Assembly: GCA_900316315.1 (NCBI GenBank)
Contig: ONCK01000002.1
Span: forward strand, 1 to 64,000
Source of the DNA: an uncultured Prevotellaceae bacterium
Lineage (GTDB): Bacteria; Bacteroidota; Bacteroidia; Bacteroidales; Bacteroidaceae
Direction of reading: 5' to 3'
Length of the DNA stretch: 64,000 bases
The translations under genes were made by a program, and so were the position numbers. Within the stretch, counting starts at the first letter, position 1, and every line of letters begins with the position of its first letter. The notes under the pieces were generated by a model that was given only the letters and a program-made list of their open reading frames with translations, had not been told where the DNA came from and made no database searches. Positions 35,086 through 42,927 of this stretch are shown in pieces.

Positions 35086-36645
35086 CTACTCTTTCCTTTT
35101 TTCCTTACGCGGCATGAGAATGGTGGAGATTTTCTGCTCGCGGTGGCAGATGTGTACCTCTATGCCATATTTGTCGTTGAGATGGTGAGCCAGATGTTCG
35201 GCGGCGTAGACGCTGCGGTGCTGTCCGCCGGTGCATCCGAAGGAGAACATCAAGTCCGTGAAGCCTCTCTGCAGATAGCGCTCCACGTGCATATCCGCGA
35301 GTTTGTATACAGACTCGAGATAGGTGATGATCTCTCCGTCGTCCTCGAGAAATCTGATGACCGGTTCGTCGAGTCCGGTAAGGTTTTTGTAGGGCTCATA
35401 GCGTCCCGGATTGCGCGTGCTGCGGCAGTCAAACACATAACCTCCGCCATTGCCGCTCTCGTCCTCCGGTATGCCCTTGTGGAAGCTGAAACTGAAGACT
35501 CTGACCACCAGTGGCCCCTTGCCGTCGTACTTGGAGAAGGTCGCCTGGCCGTCAATGGGATTGGGCTTGTAGATGGATGAGGTCGAGGTCTTGAAGCCGT
35601 CTTTGCGCTTGGGCGCGGCCGGTTCGGCTTTGTTGAACTGGGGCAACTCTGTGATTTCCTTGAGGATATTGGCAAGGTAAGGGTAGGGGCAGAAGTTGTG
35701 TGCGAGACCGCTGCGGATATTGTCAATAGCCGGCGGTATGCTGTCGATGAAGTACTGCTTCTGCTCAAAGTAGCCTCTGAAACCGTAGGCTCCCAGTACC
35801 TGGAGGAGGCGGAAGAGAACAAACTTTTTCAAGTTGTTGCGCAAATCCTTCTCATTGACCTCAGTGTAGTGCTTGAGTGAGTCGATATAGGTGTTGATCA
35901 GTTCGGCGCGGAGTTTCTCGGGATAGCGAGCCGAGGCTTGCCAGAGGAAGGAGGCCACGTCATACTCTATAGGGCCTCGGCGTCCACCCTGATAGTCTAT
36001 GAAGTAGGGCTGATTGTCGGGAGAGAGCAGCACATTGCGTGCCTGGAAGTCGCGATACATAAAGGCTTGTCCGTTGCACTGCTCGAGGTCGGTGGCGAGA
36101 AGTTGGAAGGCGGCTTCGAGCTTGAGCTCATTGAAGTCTATCTCGAGCGTCTTGAGGAAGCAGTATTTGAAGTAGTTGAGGTCAAAGAGAATACTGTTTT
36201 TGTCAAAAGACTCTACTGGATAGCAGCGTTTGAAATCCAGTCCTCTCGCACCTCTCAGCTGCATCTCTGGCAACTTGGCGATAGTGCGTTTGAGCAGATT
36301 CTTTTCCTCCAGATTATATCTTCCGCCGAGGCGTCGTCCTGTCTCCAGCGCCTTGTAGAGGGAGACGGTGCCGAGGTCCGTCTGCAGATATCGCATGTGG
36401 TCGTCAGAGACGGAGAGTATGCGGGGCACGGGTAGTTTGCGCCGGTTGAAGTGCTCAGTCAGATAGATGAAGGTGTCATTTTCCTCGAGCGAGGAGCCGA
36501 TGACGCCGATGACAGTCTGCGGGTCGATGCCTTCCGGAGCGTGAAATCGGAAATACTTGCGTTGGCTTCCCGACTGGGGCAATTCCTCGATACTGGCAGG
36601 CGGCACACCGGCGTAGTCTATATAGAGCTGAGTGAGTTTTTGCAT
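35086..36645 (-). CDS. AmgK-like sugar kinase fused to a RapZ C-terminal domain
   Basis: 519 residues, two domains. Residues 1-330: an APH/choline-kinase fold with the catalytic loop YRDFQARN (197-204, Asp199), metal loop IDYQG (216-220) and GPIEYD (224-229), the pattern of the AmgK N-acetylmuramate/GlcNAc kinases. Linker about 335-375. Residues 378-512: a RapZ C-terminal domain with FDCRSTRNPG (405-414), GCTGGQHRSV (470-479) and HREQ (501-504). In E. coli this domain senses glucosamine-6-phosphate and the Walker-type N-domain is different; here the kinase replaces it. Suggested role: amino-sugar kinase with a built-in sensor. A MurU-like gene is 1.6 kb away. Confidence 0.9.
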   Translation of the reverse strand: MQKLTQLYIDYAGVPPASIEELPQSGSQRKYFRFHAPEGIDPQTVIGVIGSSLEENDTFIYLTEHFNRRKLPVPRILSVSDDHMRYLQTDLGTVSLYKALETGRRLGGRYNLEEKNLLKRTIAKLPEMQLRGARGLDFKRCYPVESFDKNSILFDLNYFKYCFLKTLEIDFNELKLEAAFQLLATDLEQCNGQAFMYRDFQARNVLLSPDNQPYFIDYQGGRRGPIEYDVASFLWQASARYPEKLRAELINTYIDSLKHYTEVNEKDLRNNLKKFVLFRLLQVLGAYGFRGYFEQKQYFIDSIPPAIDNIRSGLAHNFCPYPYLANILKEITELPQFNKAEPAAPKRKDGFKTSTSSIYKPNPIDGQATFSKYDGKGPLVVRVFSFSFHKGIPEDESGNGGGYVFDCRSTRNPGRYEPYKNLTGLDEPVIRFLEDDGEIITYLESVYKLADMHVERYLQRGFTDLMFSFGCTGGQHRSVYAAEHLAHHLNDKYGIEVHICHREQKISTILMPRKEKRKE

Positions 36646-36694
36646 AATGAATATTATTTTTTTTGTTTAATAAAAAACGTTTTCTGATTGATTA

Positions 36695-37432
36695 TCAGGA
36701 TATGCGGTTGTAGATGCTCATCATCATTACGGCGGTCAACGCTGCCGTCTCTGTGCGCAATCGGCTCCGGCCCAGGGATACAGGGTGATAGCCTGCGGCT
36801 ATAGCTGCCTGCACCTCCTCTACGGAGAAGTCTCCCTCTGGTCCTACGAGTACTTGGCTGTCTGTCTGCGGATTTGCCTGCAGTAGGTCTGGCAGATAAG
36901 TCATGCCGTCGGGCCACAGTTCCAGATTGTCGTAGCAGTGGGCTATACACCGCAGTTCAGGGGCAGGCTGGCTGATGAAGTCGCCGAGGGGCATGAGCTC
37001 GTCTATCTGGGGAATCCGGACCTTATGGCTCTGCTTGACCGCCGAGAGCACGACGCGCTCTATGCGTGAGGTGTGGATGACCGTGCGCTCTGAAAATCGG
37101 CAGCGGAGGAAACTCAGACGGTCTATGCCTATCTCAGTCGCCTTCTCTGCCAGCCATTCAATGCGGTCCATATTCTTGGTCGGCGCCATGGCTATCCAGA
37201 TCTGTCCTTTCCAGCCCGGAGCCGGCGCATGGGTGGCAACGATGCGGAAGGCGCATTCATGTCGTGTTGCCAGCGTGATTTCGGCGTCATACAGATGGCC
37301 CTGTCCGTCAGTGACGCAGATGGCGTCACCTGTCTTGAGCCGCAGCACTCTGACAGCATGCTCCGCCTCTTCGAGGGGCAGCATACGGCTTGTCTCGGGG
37401 TCTGGGCAATAAAAATAGCGTGTCTCCTTCAT
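36695..37432 (-). CDS. rsmE: 16S rRNA (uracil-1498-N3)-methyltransferase
   Basis: 245 residues. N-terminal PUA-like domain (HAVRVLRLKTGDAICVTDG), then a SPOUT methyltransferase: KNMDRIEWLAEKATEIGI, SERTVIHTSRIERVVLSAVKQSHK, VLVGPEGDFSVEEV (SAM loop) and SLGRSRLRTETA (knot). It methylates U1498 of 16S rRNA in the 30S subunit. The start overlaps the stop of the nuclease gene (ATGA), so the two are coupled. Confidence 0.96.
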   Translation of the reverse strand: MKETRYFYCPDPETSRMLPLEEAEHAVRVLRLKTGDAICVTDGQGHLYDAEITLATRHECAFRIVATHAPAPGWKGQIWIAMAPTKNMDRIEWLAEKATEIGIDRLSFLRCRFSERTVIHTSRIERVVLSAVKQSHKVRIPQIDELMPLGDFISQPAPELRCIAHCYDNLELWPDGMTYLPDLLQANPQTDSQVLVGPEGDFSVEEVQAAIAAGYHPVSLGRSRLRTETAALTAVMMMSIYNRIS

Positions 37433-37983
37433 GACCGGCGTTTTATCTCATTGCGCAGCATCTCTGCTATTTCATATTGTTCATTGTCAATGGCATCATC
37501 AAGCGCCTCGCGGAGCACATGGAGACTCAGGGCCCCCACGGGTAGCATATAAGTGCCGCGGCCGGCTTCCGCATCAGGCGATATCAGCGTATTGGCCACA
37601 TAAATCGGCGCTCTCGTCTCCAGGGCGACCATGATGCCGGCCGTGGCGTCGATGATGCTCTCGATGGCCTCGCCGTCGTGATTGAGCTCCAGATAGGCCA
37701 GATAGTGGCCGTTCTCAATCGCCGACAGGACCACGCGCTCGAGCACAAGGCCTGTGTAAAATAGCAGCTGCTTGAAGCCCTCGACCAGGCGCTTGGCCGT
37801 GAACTGATGCTCCTGCAGCAGGGCCGTCATCATCTCAGCCTCTCCGGCATCCATAGGCAGGGCAAAGATGCGCTCGCCTCCCTTCTCCTGCAGTATCAGG
37901 AGATAAGTGTCGCCAAGCCGAGTGCCGGAGGTAATCGCCTTGACCTGAAATTCATATATCTCTTGTCGGCTGTCTATACTCAT
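37429..37983 (-). CDS. Bifunctional nuclease (DUF151) with C-terminal UVR motif
   Basis: 184 residues. The DUF151/bifunctional nuclease domain fills about 10-135 (TYLLILQEKGGERIFALPMDAGEAEMM; RVVLSAIENGHYLAYLEL; ETRAPIYVANTL). A UVR-like helix pair is at the end (LREALDDAIDNEQYEIAEMLRNEIKRR), as in UvrB/UvrC and ClpC partner motifs. It is a cytosolic protein with proposed DNase/RNase activity and unclear biology. First gene of bfn-rsmE, perhaps also the kinase-RapZ gene. Confidence 0.92.
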   Translation of the reverse strand: MSIDSRQEIYEFQVKAITSGTRLGDTYLLILQEKGGERIFALPMDAGEAEMMTALLQEHQFTAKRLVEGFKQLLFYTGLVLERVVLSAIENGHYLAYLELNHDGEAIESIIDATAGIMVALETRAPIYVANTLISPDAEAGRGTYMLPVGALSLHVLREALDDAIDNEQYEIAEMLRNEIKRRS

Positions 37984-38217
37984 GCGAGAAGCGGATATTT
38001 CCTACAAAAGTAAATAATTTATCCCGAAGTCTGCTCTTATGCGTCATTTTTTGTGCTCCTGCCGCAAAATAAGCGGAGAGCCGCACTCTTCCGTTGGCTG
38101 AGGGAAGGGGAGAAAAAGCCCTTCTTCTTGTTCGACCGCTGGAGGGACACGGATATTTTTTTCGGCCGACATCGGAGATTTATTGCGGCCGAGGCGGACG
38201 GGACGGGCAATAATCGC

Positions 38218-38225
38218 TAATTTTG
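38218..38225 (+). promoter_or_regulatory. -7 box (TAATTTTG) for the MurU-like gene
   Basis: TAATTTTG, 34 bases before the ATG at 38260. No -33 TTTG at the expected place. Confidence 0.55.
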
Positions 38226-38259
38226 CAGTAGTATTTATCATTAATATCCGGTTTTGCCC

Positions 38260-39006
38260 ATGATTGCCATGATTTTTGCCGCTGGCAAGGGCACGCGCCT
38301 GCGTCCCTTGACTGACACTCGCCCTAAGGCGCTCGTCGAGGTAGACGGCACCCCGCTTCTTCAGCTGCAGCTCGACCGCCTGTACAGTCTCGGCGTGCGC
38401 ACTGTCATCGTCAATGTCCACCACTTCGCCCAGATGATTGTGGACTGGCTCAGGGACTATCATCGGGATGGCTTGCAGATCTTCATCAGCGACGAGAGCC
38501 AGTTGCTGCTCAATACGGGCGGTGGACTCAAAAAGGCGGGGAGGCAGCTCTACCAAGCAGTCGACAGACAACCGATACTCATCCACAACGTCGATATTCT
38601 GGACAATGCGGACCTGTCCCAGTTGTACAGTGCCTGCCAAGGCGTCGATGCTGTGGTTCTCGTCAGCAATCGCCAGACGCAGCGCTATCTGCTCTTTGAC
38701 GATGACATGAGGCTGTCGGGCTGGACCAATATTTCTACCGGCGAGGTGAAGACGCCTTATCAGAATCTCGACGTCAGCAAATGCAGCCGGCTTGCCTTTG
38801 CGGGCATCCACGTGGTGGCTCCTCGCGTGATTGACGAGATGGCGGGATGGCCAGACGTGTTCTCCATCATCGACTTTTATATTAAGAGCTGCGACCGCCT
38901 GGTCATCAAGGGCATGACTTACCCGGGACTGCGCATACTCGACGTGGGCAAACCGGAGACGCTGGCAGCCGCTCCGGAGATGTTGCGGAGCCTACAGCAG
39001 TTATAG
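38260..39006 (+). CDS. Nucleotidyltransferase, MurU-like
   Basis: 248 residues from the ATG at 38260 (MIAMIFAAGKGTRLRPLTDTRPKALVEV); a TTG two codons earlier is less likely. GT-A nucleotidyltransferase with the signature GKGTRLRP (9-16), metal Asp in LIHNVDILDN and the block LLNTGGGLKKAG. All these resemble MurU, the N-acetylmuramate-1-phosphate uridylyltransferase of the AmgK-MurU recycling route. The neighbouring AmgK-like kinase makes this reading likely. A general sugar-1-phosphate (e.g. mannose or heptose) transferase remains possible. Confidence 0.85.
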   Translation: MIAMIFAAGKGTRLRPLTDTRPKALVEVDGTPLLQLQLDRLYSLGVRTVIVNVHHFAQMIVDWLRDYHRDGLQIFISDESQLLLNTGGGLKKAGRQLYQAVDRQPILIHNVDILDNADLSQLYSACQGVDAVVLVSNRQTQRYLLFDDDMRLSGWTNISTGEVKTPYQNLDVSKCSRLAFAGIHVVAPRVIDEMAGWPDVFSIIDFYIKSCDRLVIKGMTYPGLRILDVGKPETLAAAPEMLRSLQQL

Positions 39007-39086
39007 GGTGGTTTAAGGGCAGCCTAAGATCGCCGCTCGGAAAAGCCGTAAAACGAAAATTTCATTTTCTTTTCCGCCTTTCTATC

Positions 39087-39103
39087 CGCTTATTCGTAAC
39101 TTT
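39087..39103 (+). repeat. Diverged copy of the guaA promoter core
   Basis: CGCTTATTCGTAACTTT is repeated with one mismatch at 39152-39168, in the active promoter. Here the -7 box reads TAACTTTA instead of TAACTTTG. It looks like a local duplication in which one copy lost the final G. Confidence 0.6.
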
Positions 39104-39123
39104 AAATAATTTACTCACGCTCG

Positions 39124-39148
39124 GAAGTGCAAAATCTTTTTGCACTTC
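39124..39148. promoter_or_regulatory. 11-bp perfect palindrome over the guaA -33 element (operator or terminator)
   Basis: GAAGTGCAAAA (39124-39134), loop TCT, TTTTGCACTTC (39138-39148). The right arm contains the -33 TTTG (39139-39142). It is either a repressor site that would block the promoter, or a hairpin ending the upstream nucleotidyltransferase transcript. There is no T run, which favours an operator. Confidence 0.6.
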
Positions 39149-39169
39149 TCTCGCTAATTCGTAACTTTG
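39139..39169 (+). promoter_or_regulatory. Canonical promoter for guaA (TTTG-N19-TAACTTTG)
   Basis: TTTG at 39139-39142, 19 bases, TAACTTTG at 39162-39169. It overlaps an ATG at 39167 that opens the longest frame, so the later ATG at 39197 is the start. Confidence 0.8.
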
Positions 39170-39196
39170 CAGGCATACAAGAAAATCATATCTCTC

Positions 39197-40741
39197 ATGC
39201 AACAAAAAATCATTATCCTCGACTTTGGCTCCCAAACGACGCAGCTGATAGGTCGCAGAGTCAGGGAACTCGACACCTTCTGCGAAATCCTGCCGTACAA
39301 CAAGATGCCGGAAGACGATCCCTCTGTCATAGGAGTCATACTCAGCGGCAGCCCTTACTCGGTCCACGATGCGGAGGCCTTCGAGCTCGACTTGTCCCGC
39401 ATATTGGGGCGCTACCCTATACTGGGTATCTGCTATGGTGCCCAGTATATCTCATACAGCCAGGGCGGACGTGTAGAGCAGACCGGCACACGCGAGTACG
39501 GACGTGCCAATCTGGACTACATCGACACTCAGTGCGCCATCTTCAAGGGTTTCGATGAGCACTCACAAGTTTGGATGAGCCATGGAGACACGATTACAGC
39601 CATTCCTCAGGGCTATCAGCTTGCCGCCTCGACCGACGACGTCAAGTATGCCGCCTTTGCCAATGAGCAGCAGCGCGTATGGTGCGTACAGTTCCACCCC
39701 GAGGTGTACCACACTTTACAGGGCAAGCAGTTGCTGCATAATTTCATCGTAGACATCTGCGGGAGCAAGCAGCAGTGGAGCGCCGCCTCCTTTGTGGAGA
39801 GCACGGTCAGCGAGCTCCACCATCAGATAGGCGACGACCGCGTCATCCTCGGCCTAAGTGGCGGCGTGGACTCCTCCGTCTGCGCCACGCTCCTCCACAA
39901 GGCCATCGGTGACCATCTGACCTGCATCTTCGTAGACCACGGTATGTTGCGCAAAAACGAGTTCCAGAAGGTCATGGCTGCCTATCATGGACTGGGACTT
40001 CATGTCATAGGCGTGGATGCCTCAGACAAGTTCTTCAGCGACCTCAAGGGTGTCACCGACCCCGAGCAAAAGCGCAAGATTATCGGGCGCGACTTCGTTG
40101 AGGTCTTCAATGCCGAGGCCCGCAAGATCACAGACGCCAAGTGGCTGGCTCAAGGCACAATCTATCCTGACCGCATCGAGAGCCTGAGCATCACGGGTAT
40201 GACGATCAAGAGCCATCACAATGTCGGCGGCCTGCCCAAGGAGATGAGTCTCAAGCTGTGCGAGCCTCTCAAGTGGCTCTTCAAGGACGAGGTGCGCCGC
40301 GTAGGCCATCAGCTGGGTATGCCGGAGCGTCTTATCAAGCGTCACCCCTTCCCAGGTCCCGGCCTCGCCGTCCGTATCCTCGGCGACATCACCCGCGACA
40401 AGGTCCGTATCCTCCAGAATGCCGACGATATCTATATTGAGAAGATGCACGCCTACATGATGCCTGACCATACCAGCCTCTACGACCACGTCTGGCAGGC
40501 GGGCACTGTCTTGCTCTCCACCATCCGCTCGGTTGGCGTGATGGGCGACGAGCGCACTTATGAGCACCCCATCGCCCTGAGAGCGGTCACCTCGACCGAC
40601 GCGATGACTGCCGACTGGGCGCGTTTGCCATATGACTTCCTCGCCGATGTGTCCAATGAGATCATACGCAAGGTCAAGGGAGTCAACCGCGTCTGCTATG
40701 ATATCTCGTCCAAACCACCCTCAACGATCGAGTGGGAGTAG
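39197..40741 (+). CDS. guaA: GMP synthase (glutamine-hydrolysing)
   Basis: 514 residues. Class I glutamine amidotransferase domain with nucleophile Cys79 (GICYGAQ), His167 and Glu169 (QFHPEV). ATP-pyrophosphatase domain with SGGVDSSV (221-228). C-terminal dimerisation domain ending [16 protein letters not shown], the exact family ending. It makes GMP from XMP, glutamine and ATP in the cytosol. The start is fixed by the promoter at 39139-39169. Confidence 0.98.
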   Translation: MQQKIIILDFGSQTTQLIGRRVRELDTFCEILPYNKMPEDDPSVIGVILSGSPYSVHDAEAFELDLSRILGRYPILGICYGAQYISYSQGGRVEQTGTREYGRANLDYIDTQCAIFKGFDEHSQVWMSHGDTITAIPQGYQLAASTDDVKYAAFANEQQRVWCVQFHPEVYHTLQGKQLLHNFIVDICGSKQQWSAASFVESTVSELHHQIGDDRVILGLSGGVDSSVCATLLHKAIGDHLTCIFVDHGMLRKNEFQKVMAAYHGLGLHVIGVDASDKFFSDLKGVTDPEQKRKIIGRDFVEVFNAEARKITDAKWLAQGTIYPDRIESLSITGMTIKSHHNVGGLPKEMSLKLCEPLKWLFKDEVRRVGHQLGMPERLIKRHPFPGPGLAVRILGDITRDKVRILQNADDIYIEKMHAYMMPDHTSLYDHVWQAGTVLLSTIRSVGVMGDERTYEHPIALRAVTSTDAMTADWARLPYDFLADVSNEIIRKVKGVNRVCYDISSKPPSTIEWE

Positions 40742-40830
40742 GTAGCCGACGGCTGCGCGGCGGCCTAAGGTCGCGCGTAAATCGCCTTTCGGCTTCCAAT
40801 CTTGTCAAGGCGTGAATCGCGCAGCCATTG
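40742..40830. repeat. Interspersed palindromic element (copy, degenerate)
   Basis: Hairpin TAGCC-GAC-GGCTG, then GCGGCCTAAGGTCGC, GCGTAAATCGCC, and a distal part (40774-40826) that aligns with 44037-44091 of the copy inside the TamB-like gene (GTCAAGGCG shared). It starts directly at the guaA stop codon. Confidence 0.65.
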
Positions 40831-40896
40831 ACCGCTATAAAACGGAGACTGATAATAAAAAAACAGGCGAGTAGTCATTTTTTTTACCTCATCCCC

Positions 40897-40927
40897 TTTG
40901 TAGATTCAAAAGAAAGACTTACTTTTG
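40897..40927 (+). promoter_or_regulatory. Canonical promoter for the tRNA-Ser/tRNA-Glu pair (TTTG-N19-TACTTTTG)
   Basis: TTTG at 40897-40900, 19 bases, TACTTTTG at 40920-40927, 27 bases before tRNA-Ser(GCT). Confidence 0.8.
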
Positions 40928-40954
40928 CACCGCTTTAGAGAAACAAAGCGAATT

Positions 40955-41041
40955 GGAAGTTTGGGTGAGTGGCTTAAACCAGCAGTTTGCTAAACTGCCG
41001 TACGGGTTTCCGTACCAGGAGTTCGAATCTCCTAGCTTCCG
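40955..41041 (+). tRNA. tRNA-Ser (anticodon GCT)
   Basis: 87 nt. Acceptor GGAAGTT pairs with AGCTTCC (one G-T), discriminator G at 41041. The anticodon stem-loop CAGTTTGCTAAACTG gives GCT for AGC/AGU. Variable arm TACGGGTTTCCGTA and T arm GGAGTTCGAATCTCC are intact. CCA not encoded. Confidence 0.95.
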
Positions 41042-41072
41042 CGAGAGCAAGAGAGCTCTCTCCTTATGCAAT

Positions 41073-41145
41073 GGCGCTTTCATCTAATGGTTTAGGATAC
41101 ATGCCTCTCACGCATGGTATACGGGTTCGATTCCCGTAGGCGCTA
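41073..41145 (+). tRNA. tRNA-Glu (anticodon CTC)
   Basis: 73 nt. Acceptor GGCGCTT pairs with AGGCGCT (terminal G-T and one internal G-T). Anticodon stem-loop CATGC-CTCTCAC-GCATG gives CTC for GAG. T arm ACGGGTTCGATTCCCGT. Same transcript as tRNA-Ser(GCT), 31 bases apart. Confidence 0.93.
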
Positions 41146-41152
41146 CCTCCAG

Positions 41153-41191
41153 TACGGCTTCAGATGTTACATCTTGAAGCCGTATTTTTTT
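41153..41191 (+). terminator. Strong intrinsic terminator of the tRNA pair
   Basis: TACGGCTTCAGATG (41153-41166), loop TTA, CATCTTGAAGCCGTA (41170-41184, one bulged T), followed by seven T (41185-41191). It lies 7 bases after tRNA-Glu. Confidence 0.85.
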
Positions 41192-42109
41192 GTCCCCTCG
41201 CCAACGGCGGCCGAAGGGTAGCCTTTGGCTGCTGTCCACCAGTCGGTGAAGTATTTGCAGCCGTCGGGGAGGTCGTGATGATGGAGGCTGGATAGAATGG
41301 ACTGAAGCTGATGGAACAGCGCCTCGCACGGTGCATCCTTGTCAGGATACATGTGGAGCGACAACTGCTTCTCCTTGAGCGGCGCTAGGAAAGCAGAAAA
41401 CTTGTGCGGCTTGAGCAGCGTAGCCGAAGGGATGGCGATGGCTTTGCGGACCTAGGAGTGCATCGCCCAGCAGTCCGAACAGTTCTCTGTCACCCACAAT
41501 TTGTCTCCGTCGTGCAGCCGTAGCGGCCTGGCAGATTGTACAACGTGGCACTGACTGCCCGGTGGAAACCTAAAACGTTCGCCCTTTTTGCACACGGTCT
41601 TTTTCCAATTTAGATTATGGAACTGTATGCCAATCAGGTTGCCCAGCGTATCGATGTAAGAGATGGTGAGCCAGAGGATGCCTCCTTTGTTACGCCACGA
41701 CGTTAGGGGGCCCAGCGTACCACACGGGGGCCGATGTACCGTTCATCGTAGAGGAAGTGGCGCGCCTCATTGCTCCGCCAGGGCTGAAGCTGGTAGCGCT
41801 CATAGCGGTCTGCATCAAAGGGCAGTCTAAGGCTGCGCGTATCACGCCCTGACGGGTTTGCCTGTATTCTGCCTCTGGCTGACGCAGGATGCAGTAGCCA
41901 TTGCCCAGCCAACGACAAGTGTCGATGAAGTCCTTGCCCAGAACTTGGCGGGTGAGGTTGATGACATCGCCATGCGCCCTACACGACCAGCAACGGAACG
42001 TGTTGGTGCGCTCATGAAATGATATACTCGGGTGATGGCCTTTGTGGAAGTGGCTCAACTCTAAATCAAGATACCCTTCAAAAAATAACAGTATCTGTAT
42101 AAAACTCAT
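41167..42109 (-). pseudogene. Decayed CHC2 zinc-finger (DnaG-like primase/mobilisation) gene
   Basis: The N-terminal part (42109 to about 41890) reads SHFHKGHHPSISFHERTNTFRCWSCRAHGDVINL, the CHC2 zinc-ribbon pattern of mobile-element primase proteins; the first zinc Cys is replaced by Ser. Downstream fragments continue in shifting frames (SNEARHFLYDERYIGPRVVRW; WLTISYIDTLGNLIGIQFHN; GKYFTDWW-like CKYFTDWWTAAKG). The last ends inside the tRNA terminator at 41167. At least three frame changes and a repeat insertion at 41821-41856. It is a relic of an integrated element beside the tRNAs. Confidence 0.75.
41821..41856. repeat. Interspersed palindromic element inside the CHC2 pseudogene
   Basis: GGCAGTC-TAA-GGCTGC, then GCGTATCACGCCCTGACGGG. 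On the minus (coding) strand it reads TRQGVIRAALDC, the same frame and peptide core as the copy in the TamB-like gene. Confidence 0.8.
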
Positions 42110-42144
42110 GGCTTTTTGCTTTACTCTAAATCTTTGTCATTTGT

Positions 42145-42521
42145 TTATTTCTTTATCGGCTTAATAGAGATAGGGGCAGAAGAATCGCTTGACTTGGTTG
42201 TCTCGAACAGTTGCTCCCACGTCTTGTTGAGCTCACTGTAGAGCATGGTGGTGAAGTCGTAATGATTGAAGATCGTGTCGAGAGAGATGGGATTGAGGTT
42301 GATGCGGTAAGAGCCGTCCTTGTGTCGTCACCGAGCAAAACCGGCCCTGATAAATCTTTGGATTGGGCTGGTAGCGCATAGGCGCTGACTCTACAAATTT
42401 GAAACTGTTGATATCCAGTTGGGGGCAGTACACCGGGAATATCCTTAAAGAAGAGCTCGCTCTCTGCACTGTCTTGCAATGATGTCTGCAGATCAACGGC
42501 ATAATTAATGTTGTATTTCAT
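42145..42521 (-). pseudogene. Decayed small gene upstream of the CHC2 remnant
   Basis: Fragments on the minus strand: MKYNINYAVDLQTSLQDSAE at the start, FKFVESAPMRYQPNPKIYQGR in a second frame, and DGSYRINLNPISLDTIFNHY up to a stop at 42145-42147 in a third. Together they suggest a protein of about 120 residues with two frameshifts. Family not recognised. Its position directly before the CHC2 gene suggests the same lost element. Confidence 0.55.
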
Positions 42522-42927
42522 TTTGATAAAAGAAATAGAGGATTAAACATTGAGTGACTTTTGACTTCCGCTTGTCTCTCCTCCGTGCGATATTATAAGA
42601 AACAGACTCAGTATGTCTTGAAAATCACCCACAGGCAGTTTTTTACCCGACAGCAGGGCAAAGAAGGGGAGTCTTTACGGGGCGTTCTAGATACTATGTA
42701 AAACCCTACGAAAAAATGTCCCACCTCAGGGGCATGGTCAGCATGTCGGAGTCGGATATAAAAAGGAGACTTACCTTTGCTTTTGTTAAGTTTCCTTAGA
42801 AGTTCATCACAAACGTTTTGCGGGCTGAAGAGAATGTTTGCTGACCATTCTACACTTGCTCTTGCAAGCCGCTCTCAGCGCATTTACAAGGGGGTGGCCT
42901 ACGCCGCCCTTAGGCTGCTTGCGCGGA
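42522..42927. other. Intergenic region with an orphan -7 box
   Basis: No gene seen. TACCTTTG at 42772-42779 (+) matches the -7 consensus but has no convincing ORF or RNA gene after it. GCCGCCC-TTA-GGCTGC near 42901-42916 is a weak trace of the interspersed palindrome. Confidence 0.4.

Noticed and set aside
36780-36805. GATAGCC-TGC-GGCTAT hairpin as a further copy of the interspersed repeat
   Set aside because: Lies in conserved rsmE coding sequence and lacks the GCGTATCACGCC core.
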